Source of the DNA: Deltaproteobacteria bacterium
GTDB lineage: Bacteria > Desulfobacterota > Syntrophia > Syntrophales > Smithellaceae
DNA length: 12,530 bases
Assembly: GCA_019136325.1 (NCBI GenBank)
Contig: JAGVUJ010000126.1
Coordinates: 1-12,530 of the forward strand
Reading direction: 5' to 3'
Shown piece by piece: positions 6,694 to 12,530 of the stretch. A program made the translations under genes and the position numbers. A model generated the notes under the pieces. It saw only the letters and a list, made by a program, of their open reading frames with translations. It did no database searches and was not told the DNA's origin. Every line of letters begins with the position of its first letter. The first letter of the stretch is position 1.

Positions 6694-9600
6694 TTGGAAG
6701 TATCTGCAAAACAGAATCCGTTTTTGGTGGAGTTTTTAATCCTGTACATGGCTTTGTCGGACTCCTTGATAAGCTGATCCATATTTTCGCCGTGAGCGGG
6801 AAAAAGTGAGATGCCGATGCTTGCACCGATACTCGCTTTTTGTCCATTGAACATGAAAGGCCGGGCTACAATTTTAATTACTTTTTTGGCAATTTGCGCG
6901 GCATTCTCGGGAGCATTGATTTCGGTGGCGATGATCAAAAATTCATCTCCGCCGATGCGGGCGACCGTATCGGTTTCGCGCACGCAGGAAAGCAGGCGCT
7001 GGGCAACCTGCTTGAGCACGTAATCTCCGGCATCATGGCCGAGCGTGTCATTGACCCCTTTGAAACCATCGAGATCCACAAACATCAAAGCCACAATTTT
7101 TTTATAACGGCGAGCCATATTCATTGCCGCGGACATGCGATCTCTGGCCAATCGCAAACTGGGCAGATCCGTTAATAGATCGTGCGTCGCCAGATGCTTG
7201 ATCTGCTCTTCCGAATTTTTGCGTTCGGTGATATCGCGGGTGACCCCTAAAACACCGACGGGCTTCATGGACGCATCGCGAATAAACGTCAGAGAACTTT
7301 CCAGCCAGACCCAATGTCCGTTCTTATGGCGGAGCTGGGATGGAAGTGTGCGGCTGCGGTTCGGATCGGCGTTCGGATCGGTCTCTCGTTCGAGTTCCTC
7401 TTCCAGCAATTTTTGTGCGTCAACCAGCGATTCGGGTGTGAAAAACTCGTCAATCCTTCGTGCCATGAATTCCTCAGCCGTATAACCCAGTGTTTTGATG
7501 ACCGAGGGGCTGGAGTAAGTAAAGCGCATGGACATGTCCATCGTCCAGATGTGATCGGCGGTGTGATCGGCAATAAAATGATAATTTTCCTCGCTTTTAC
7601 GCAGGGCCTCTTCCGCTTTCTTGCGTTCCGTAATGTCCTGCAAAATGCCGATGGCGTGCCATGTTTCCTCAATTTTTGTCGCTGATAAAGATAGCGCTAC
7701 ATCTATTTCAATGCCGTCTTTCCGGCGTGCCGCCAGTTCCAGTGTTTTGCCGATGGCGTTTCCCTGGCCTGTTTGTTGAAATTTCGGAAAAGCCGCAATA
7801 TGAGCGGCAAGAAATTTTTCCGGAACAATCAATTGATGAAGATTTTTCCCGATGGCTTCCTCTTGAGTGTAGCCGAGAATGCGCTCAGCGGCCGGGTTCC
7901 AATAAGATATGTTTCCATGGTTATTCATCATAATGATCGCTTCATGAGCGGAATTAGTAATGGAGCGGATACGTTCCTCGCTTTCACGGAGTGCCTCGAT
8001 CGCAGCCTCCCTTTGGGACTCCAACTGTTTGTGTTCGGTAATGTCCAGAATTGCACCGATCAGACCGTTGACGTTTCCCTGAGTGTCGGTGAAAACTGCT
8101 TTGTTGAAGATGACATCTCTTGTTATCCCCCGTGTGTTTTTTACCTGAGCTTCGTAATGCTGTTCAACTCCATTTTCGAGAAGTTCTTTATCTTTGGCAT
8201 GATAGATTTTTGCAAGCTCCGGCGGATTAATGTCAAATACGGTTTTGCCGACCAATTGCTCCTTGGTTGCACCGAAAAATGTTTCAAACGCTCTATTGAA
8301 TCCCGTGTATCGACCCTCTCTGTCCTTATAGAAAACAGGTATTGGCATCGAATTCAGCAGTGTGTTCAAAAAAGCCTCGTTATGTTTCAGCGCCTCTTCC
8401 GTCTGCTTGCGTTTGGTAATGTCCAGAATGAATCCGCGGATGCCGACCGGTTCGCCGTCCACCATAATCGGCACCGATAAAGCCAGGGCGTAAAAGGCGC
8501 TGCCGTCTTTTTTCAGAGCCTGATATTCCAGATATCCCTTTTGGGTGCCCTGCATTCTGTTCTGTATTCTCTCCCGGGCCAATTCGCGATCATGCGGTGA
8601 TACAAAATCAAAAATATTTACACCGTTGGCAATATCCTGCCGGGTAAGACCGAAGTGTTCGAGGCCGTGTTCATTGGCGTAGGTGAGATTGCCTTTTATG
8701 TCCGCCTCGAAAATCGTTTCGGGAAACACTTCGGCAAGTTGCTTGAACCGTTCTTCGCTTTTGCGCAGTTTTTCCTCGCTCATTTTAATGTCCACCGATT
8801 TCCAGACGGCGTCCATAAACAGGGTGAGTTGCAGCACATCGGATTCGTCGTAGTCGCGGGCCTTGTTGGCGATCCCCACCACAGCCACGATTTGATCCTC
8901 ATTGAAAACCGGCACGGTCAAAAACCTGGAAAGAGGCGCATGGCCTTCCGGATACCCTTTCTTGAGAGGATGCTCGGCCGGGAAGTCATTGACAATGATC
9001 GGTTTGCGCTGGCGCACCGCTTCACCCCAGATTCCCGTTTTATCCAATTCATAACACGTCTGTGGATTCGCGATAGTGCACTCTTTCATGACATCTTTTG
9101 ACCAGGTATTCAGAATGAACTGCCGGCTTTTTTCATTGTAGAAATAAATATAACCGATCTTGCTTTCCGTGAGTCTGATGACTTCATCAAGCGCGTAATC
9201 CAGGAACTCCTGTGTGGTCCTGGTGCGGTACTGCATGATATTTAAGAGGCCGGTTAAACGCGTTGCATTGCGTTGGATTTGTTCCTCGGCGCGTTTTTGC
9301 TCAATAAAATGGCCAAACCGTTCGGCGATGTTTTTAAGCAATGGCTGCTCGGAATCCAGGAACGGCTTTTCCTCCGCCTGAAACCGTTCTGCCGGATAAC
9401 AGACATCAACCTGACCTTCCGGTTTGCCGTTAACGATAATTTTTTCCGTAAGCATCCAGGGCGTTTCCCGGAAAAGTTCTGTTTGAAAAACGGTTTCTTC
9501 CAGAATGATCCGGGCCTCTGCCATATCGGGAAACTGCATGGCCGGAGGCAGCATCCTGACCGCCTTATTCATGATGTCGCTAAATGATATGCCGGGCTCA

Positions 9601-10730
9601 TCCAGCAGGGCCGAAGTGTCATAGAGGCAATGTAATTCCTTAATCCGTTCCTTCAGTGTCCACTCTACCTGCTTTTGATCCGTGATATCGTTAATGCTGG
9701 ATAAAAGACAGGGCTCCTCGATGATGTTGACGACCTGCGACGAAAATAAACCGGTCAATATCTCTCCGTTTTTTTTGCGGAACCGGTACTCCTTTCGTAC
9801 GACCGGGAATCCCTGCCGGAGAATGGAAACCATCTCTTCGCGGTCTTCTTTATCCACCCAGAGATTCAATGCCATGGATGATTTCGTCATTATTTCTTCA
9901 CGCGAGTAACCTGTAATGTCGACAAACGCGTCGTTAATATCCAGAAATTTGCCGTCTTTCATCTGTGTAATGGATATGGCATAAGGCGATGTCTGAAACG
10001 CTTTGGCAAATTTTTCCTGATTTTGACGTAATTCCTCTTCGGTCCGCATCCGCTGGGTAAGTTCGTTTTCCAGTTCCATGGCGAGACGCCGGCTGATCAG
10101 CAGAAAGAGAGAAAATGTTAGGGCGACAAATAGGGTTTCGTAAATCAGGACCGCAATGACGCCCGTGGAGCCGGATACAAAGACGTTGCCGGACGGCGTT
10201 TTAATCAAATTCATGACGATTTGGATGACATTGACAATGCAAAACGCCGCAAAAACAATTCCCGTTATTTTTGTGGCCTGACGCAAGGGGGGATCAACCC
10301 TGCGCAGCATCAACCAGGCGCCCTGGATGCAGACATAAAAAAGCGCGGCTGCAAAATTGATCGTGCGCAAACCCATGTGAGGGTAAATAGATGTAAAAAA
10401 AACATGAACCGCGATGAAAATGGCCAGCATGACATAATTGTGTTTCTGACGGCTTTCCTGTCCCACATACCGGCAAAGGCCTTCGTAAAGGATCACCGTT
10501 CCTCCGACAATAAAGAGATTGGCGATGACGATGGTTACGAAATCCGGCAGGATGCCCCGCACCATGATGAGCATAATGCCTGCAAATTGAAGAATATAAT
10601 CGATAAGCCAAAGAATAATTTCCGGAGAACGTTTGCGGTTTTGCCACCAGAGCGAAACCATGACAATCAGACAAAGCAAGACAGACAACCCATATTCGGC
10701 AAAAATGATCCTCATATCAATTGCAATCAT
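6690..10730 (-). CDS. Seven-helix membrane sensor with five PAS, GAF-type and GGDEF domains; probable diguanylate cyclase (1346 aa)
   Basis: Probably makes cyclic di-GMP from two GTP in response to membrane and cytoplasmic signals. Residues 1-215 hold about seven hydrophobic helices (near 13-30, 38-58, 63-85, 98-116, 123-142, 153-173, 189-213). Then come PAS1 (236-355), a GAF-like region (360-478, starting KELHCLYDTSALL), a GAF domain (495-648), PAS2 (658-776), PAS3 (783-902), PAS4 (916-1036), PAS5 (1046-1171) and GGDEF (1178-1343). Helical linkers such as DITERKKAEEAL join the PAS units. The active-site GGDEF (1260-1264) and DLDGFKGVND (1219-1228) are intact, and RETD (1251-1254) is the product-inhibition site at the correct five-residue spacing. 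The usual LPN of the nucleotide loop is LPS (1189-1191). No EAL, HD-GYP or histidine-kinase domain follows. AAAAGGATGT lies before ATG 10730 as the ribosome site. It stands alone in its transcription unit. Cyclase activity is inferred. Confidence 0.92.
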   Translation of the reverse strand: MIAIDMRIIFAEYGLSVLLCLIVMVSLWWQNRKRSPEIILWLIDYILQFAGIMLIMVRGILPDFVTIVIANLFIVGGTVILYEGLCRYVGQESRQKHNYVMLAIFIAVHVFFTSIYPHMGLRTINFAAALFYVCIQGAWLMLRRVDPPLRQATKITGIVFAAFCIVNVIQIVMNLIKTPSGNVFVSGSTGVIAVLIYETLFVALTFSLFLLISRRLAMELENELTQRMRTEEELRQNQEKFAKAFQTSPYAISITQMKDGKFLDINDAFVDITGYSREEIMTKSSMALNLWVDKEDREEMVSILRQGFPVVRKEYRFRKKNGEILTGLFSSQVVNIIEEPCLLSSINDITDQKQVEWTLKERIKELHCLYDTSALLDEPGISFSDIMNKAVRMLPPAMQFPDMAEARIILEETVFQTELFRETPWMLTEKIIVNGKPEGQVDVCYPAERFQAEEKPFLDSEQPLLKNIAERFGHFIEQKRAEEQIQRNATRLTGLLNIMQYRTRTTQEFLDYALDEVIRLTESKIGYIYFYNEKSRQFILNTWSKDVMKECTIANPQTCYELDKTGIWGEAVRQRKPIIVNDFPAEHPLKKGYPEGHAPLSRFLTVPVFNEDQIVAVVGIANKARDYDESDVLQLTLFMDAVWKSVDIKMSEEKLRKSEERFKQLAEVFPETIFEADIKGNLTYANEHGLEHFGLTRQDIANGVNIFDFVSPHDRELARERIQNRMQGTQKGYLEYQALKKDGSAFYALALSVPIMVDGEPVGIRGFILDITKRKQTEEALKHNEAFLNTLLNSMPIPVFYKDREGRYTGFNRAFETFFGATKEQLVGKTVFDINPPELAKIYHAKDKELLENGVEQHYEAQVKNTRGITRDVIFNKAVFTDTQGNVNGLIGAILDITEHKQLESQREAAIEALRESEERIRSITNSAHEAIIMMNNHGNISYWNPAAERILGYTQEEAIGKNLHQLIVPEKFLAAHIAAFPKFQQTGQGNAIGKTLELAARRKDGIEIDVALSLSATKIEETWHAIGILQDITERKKAEEALRKSEENYHFIADHTADHIWTMDMSMRFTYSSPSVIKTLGYTAEEFMARRIDEFFTPESLVDAQKLLEEELERETDPNADPNRSRTLPSQLRHKNGHWVWLESSLTFIRDASMKPVGVLGVTRDITERKNSEEQIKHLATHDLLTDLPSLRLARDRMSAAMNMARRYKKIVALMFVDLDGFKGVNDTLGHDAGDYVLKQVAQRLLSCVRETDTVARIGGDEFLIIATEINAPENAAQIAKKVIKIVARPFMFNGQKASIGASIGISLFPAHGENMDQLIKESDKAMYRIKNSTKNGFCFADTSN

Positions 10731-10751
10731 GGCAACATCCTTTTGATAACA

Positions 10752-10764
10752 ACAGACCGTCTGT
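10752..10764. repeat. Perfect inverted repeat ACAGAC-C-GTCTGT, possible operator of the GGDEF gene
   Basis: Six-base arms around one base, 21 bases upstream of ATG 10730, so it would lie in the leader or over the transcription start. Arms share CAGAC/GTCTG with the palindrome at 4035-4048. Fits a small dimeric regulator such as a TetR-type repressor, but no regulator is encoded here. As RNA it could also make a small hairpin just before the ribosome site. Confidence 0.4.
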
Positions 10765-10806
10765 GATTGAAAAATATTTTATCCATCATTCTGTTGTTTG
10801 GGGGTG

Positions 10807-10836
10807 AAAAATGAAGGTCCCGATCCTTCAATTTTT
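10807..10836 (-). terminator. Possible intrinsic terminator after the HerA-like ATPase gene
   Basis: On the minus strand: an A-run, then TGAAGG, a 6-7 base loop, CCTTCA and TTTTT. The stem is six pairs extended by five A-T pairs with one bulged T. The A- and T-runs on both sides would allow action in either direction. It lies about 230 bases past the ATPase stop codon and 75 bases before the GGDEF start, so it would isolate the two genes. The core has only modest GC content. Confidence 0.4.
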
Positions 10837-10917
10837 CCGGATAAGTTGTTGGTAAACAATAAAGAAGAGACAAAATTACATAGCTTGCATGAAAAACGGA
10901 TTGCCATGGCATTGCCT

Positions 10918-10933
10918 CATTTGCAAATGCAAA
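10918..10933. repeat. Overlapping palindromes CATTTGCAAATG and TTTGCA-AA-TGCAAA
   Basis: Two perfect inverted repeats share the same bases: a 12-base one (10918-10929) and a 14-base one with a two-base centre (10920-10933). Nearby bases again contain TTTGCA-like words (around 10951 and 11016). Could be a regulator site; function unknown, and AT-rich sequence makes chance symmetry possible. Confidence 0.3.
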
Positions 10934-10984
10934 GGATGACAAACGATTGCTTTTGCAGTTTTTCAAACATCGCTATTGACTAAC

Positions 10985-11001
10985 GATTTAAATTTTAAAT
11001 C
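10985..11001. repeat. AT-rich perfect inverted repeat GATTTAAA-T-TTTAAATC
   Basis: Eight-base arms around one base, 67 bases past the stop of the HerA-like ATPase gene. Low GC argues against a terminator. It may be a binding site or chance symmetry in AT-rich DNA. Confidence 0.3.
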
Positions 11002-11068
11002 AGTATCTTATGAAAAGCAAATGTTTCTTCACAAGACCTTCGGTGCGTTTCAATCGGGGAATTTTTTA

Positions 11069-12530
11069 TTAACGGCCGCGCGAACCGCCCAGGATTGAGC
11101 CCAGCACGCCGCGGATAATCTGGCGTCCCAGAGAAGAACCGATGCTGCGCGCTACGCTTTTGGCCGCGGCCTGCACCATGCCTTCCCGTTGTCCTCCGCG
11201 GGGGCCTTTGCTGCCAAAAATCATTTTGCTGAGTGCTTCCCCCATGCCACCGCCGTCCTTCTCCTCTTCGCTCTTTGCCGGAGCAGCGGAACGTTCCTCC
11301 TTAAGGATGGGTTTTTCTTCGGGCGCTTCCTCTTCCTGTGGTGCTTCACGCAGTTTTTCGTAGGCGGATTCACGATCGACGGTTTTTTCATAATGCCCGT
11401 AAATCGTGGAAGCTTTAATGGCGGTCAGGCGTTCATCGGGCGTCATGGCGCCCATGCGCGAGAAGGGAACGATCACATTGGATCGTTCGACAATGTTCGG
11501 GCGTCCTTTTTCATCAAGAAATGAGATCAGCGCTTCTCCTACTCCCAGTTCCGTAATGGCCTGTTCGGCATCGAAGGCCGGATTCTGACGCATCGTAGAA
11601 GCAGCCGTTTGAACCGCTTTCTGGTCACGCGGCGTAAAAGCGCGCAGGGCATGCTGGACGCGGTTGCCCAGTTGCGCCAGAACCGTATCCGGGATATCCA
11701 GCGGATTCTGCGTGACAAAGTAAACGCCCACGCCCTTGGATCGAATCAGGCGCACGACCTGTTCGATTTTTTCCAGAAGCGCCTTAGGCGCGTCGCTGAA
11801 TAAAAGATGCGCTTCGTCAAAAAAGAAAACCAGTTTGGGTTTTTCCGGATCGCCGATTTCCGGCATCTGCTCAAACAGTTCGGCCAGCATCCAGAGCAGA
11901 AACGTCGAATAAAGTTTGGGATTATTGTAGAGCTGATCGGCGGCCAGGACATTCATCACGCCGCGTCCCTGGCTGTCCGTCTGGATCAGATCCGAAATGT
12001 CCAGCATCGGTTCGCCGAAGAATTTGTCGCCGCCCTGTTCTTCGATAGTCAGCAGTCCGCGTTGTATCGCGCCGATGGAGGCGGCAGAGACATTTCCGTA
12101 TTCCGTCTTGAATTTTTTGGCATTGTCTCCCACAAACTGAACCATGGCCCGCAGATCTTTCAGGTCGATCAGCAGCAATCCGTTGTCGTCGGCGATTTTG
12201 AAGACAATCTGCAGAACACCGGATTGCGTGTCGTTGAGGTTCAGCAGACGCGCCAGCAGCAGCGGTCCCATATCGGATATGGTTGCGCGCACCGGATGAC
12301 CGGATTTTCCGTAAACATCCCAGAAAACCGTCGTGCTGGCCCGCGGCTGATAATCTTTCACGCCGATGCCTTCCAGGCGTTTGAGCAGTTTTTCCGAGGC
12401 AACGCCCGCCGCTCCAATGCCGGAAAGATCGCCCTTGACGTCGGCCATAAAAACGGGGACGCCGATGGAGGCGAAGGATTCGGCCATTTTCTGCAACGTA
12501 ACGGTTTTGCCGGTTCCCGTGGCTCCGGTA
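11069..12530 (-). CDS. HerA-like P-loop ATPase, DUF853/YjgR family (5' end cut by window edge)
   Basis: ATPase of the HerA/FtsK-like superfamily; DUF853 proteins such as E. coli YjgR have no settled cellular role. The visible 486 residues begin inside Walker A ([11 protein letters not shown] at the window edge), so the true start is outside; the TTG at 12496 is an internal leucine of this motif, not a start. [10 protein letters not shown] follows as in the family. Walker B is [15 protein letters not shown] (about residues 231-245 of the visible part), followed by [21 protein letters not shown] and [20 protein letters not shown], the sensor and arginine region. A charged Glu/Lys/Pro-rich linker then leads to a conserved small-residue tail, [21 protein letters not shown]. 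Only a few tens of N-terminal residues should be missing. It is separated from the GGDEF gene by 338 bases and is likely its own unit. Confidence 0.9.
   Translation of the reverse strand, partial: TGATGTGKTVTLQKMAESFASIGVPVFMADVKGDLSGIGAAGVASEKLLKRLEGIGVKDYQPRASTTVFWDVYGKSGHPVRATISDMGPLLLARLLNLNDTQSGVLQIVFKIADDNGLLLIDLKDLRAMVQFVGDNAKKFKTEYGNVSAASIGAIQRGLLTIEEQGGDKFFGEPMLDISDLIQTDSQGRGVMNVLAADQLYNNPKLYSTFLLWMLAELFEQMPEIGDPEKPKLVFFFDEAHLLFSDAPKALLEKIEQVVRLIRSKGVGVYFVTQNPLDIPDTVLAQLGNRVQHALRAFTPRDQKAVQTAASTMRQNPAFDAEQAITELGVGEALISFLDEKGRPNIVERSNVIVPFSRMGAMTPDERLTAIKASTIYGHYEKTVDRESAYEKLREAPQEEEAPEEKPILKEERSAAPAKSEEEKDGGGMGEALSKMIFGSKGPRGGQREGMVQAAAKSVARSIGSSLGRQIIRGVLGSILGGSRGR

Larger units (their letters stand above)
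10731..11068. other. Non-coding gap between the HerA-like ATPase and the GGDEF gene
   Basis: 338 AT-rich bases with no convincing gene: the short open frames here have no ribosome site and cross the hairpin and palindromes. It holds a terminator-like hairpin (10807-10836) and inverted repeats at 10752-10764, 10918-10933 and 10985-11001. On the minus strand a TAAAAT at 10776-10781 could be a -10 for the GGDEF gene, but no -35 is seen at proper spacing. The gap is long compared with the others in this window. Confidence 0.6.

Noticed and set aside
7773..8480. 235-codon plus-strand frame inside the GGDEF gene, and other long plus-strand frames there
   Set aside because: Antisense shadows of a continuous PAS/GAF coding region with clear domains.
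10776..10781. TAAAAT as -10 of a GGDEF gene promoter
   Set aside because: The bases 17 upstream read CCCCCA, so no -35; not listed as a promoter.
10727..10966. 79-codon minus-strand frame ahead of the GGDEF gene
   Set aside because: It spans the terminator-like hairpin and a palindrome, lacks a ribosome site and shows no protein-like pattern.
12494..12496. TTG as start of the HerA-like ATPase
   Set aside because: The frame is open to the window edge and carries Walker A residues upstream, so the gene begins outside the window.

Overview
The window most likely comes from an anaerobic Gram-negative bacterium of the Desulfobacterota (former Deltaproteobacteria), perhaps near the Syntrophales. 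This is inferred from protein character only: a class I methyltransferase with a CPWW start, a YdiF-like CoA-transferase beside a class 3 aldehyde dehydrogenase, and a very long PAS/GAF signalling protein ending in GGDEF. No rRNA, tRNA, transposase, integrase, CRISPR array or phage gene was seen, and base use looks even across the window. It reads as ordinary chromosome with dense gene packing.

Layout. Positions 1-4023 (minus strand) hold a four-gene cluster read leftward: class 3 aldehyde dehydrogenase, a small peroxiredoxin, an antibiotic-biosynthesis-monooxygenase (ABM) fold protein, and a CoA-transferase that runs off the left edge. The gaps are 60, 56 and 42 bases and no terminator is visible, so one operon is likely. 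A near-consensus sigma-70 promoter (TTGACA-N17-TATACT) precedes it, with a palindrome just upstream. The enzymes suggest a route aldehyde -> carboxylate -> acyl-CoA, with redox protection encoded between them; the substrate is unknown.

Positions 4151-6693 hold a small SAM methyltransferase (plus strand), a stand-alone pabB (minus) whose 3' end overlaps the methyltransferase by 74 bases, and an integral-membrane methyltransferase-like protein (plus). pabB has a good promoter in the divergent gap and a ribosome site that fixes its start.

Positions 6690-10730 (minus) encode a 1346-residue membrane protein: seven predicted membrane helices, a PAS domain, a GAF-like region, a GAF domain, four more PAS domains and a GGDEF domain. 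It is probably a diguanylate cyclase with many sensory inputs. Its stop codon interlocks with that of the membrane methyltransferase.

Positions 10731-11068 are non-coding and contain a terminator-like hairpin and three short perfect inverted repeats. Positions 11069-12530 (minus) encode most of a DUF853/YjgR-type HerA-like ATPase, cut at its N-terminus by the window edge inside the Walker A motif.

I did not find a clear new multi-gene system. The best leads are the aldehyde/CoA operon with its palindrome-flanked promoter, the related palindrome in front of the GGDEF gene, the unassigned seven-helix sensor, and two methyltransferase-like proteins with unusual motifs.
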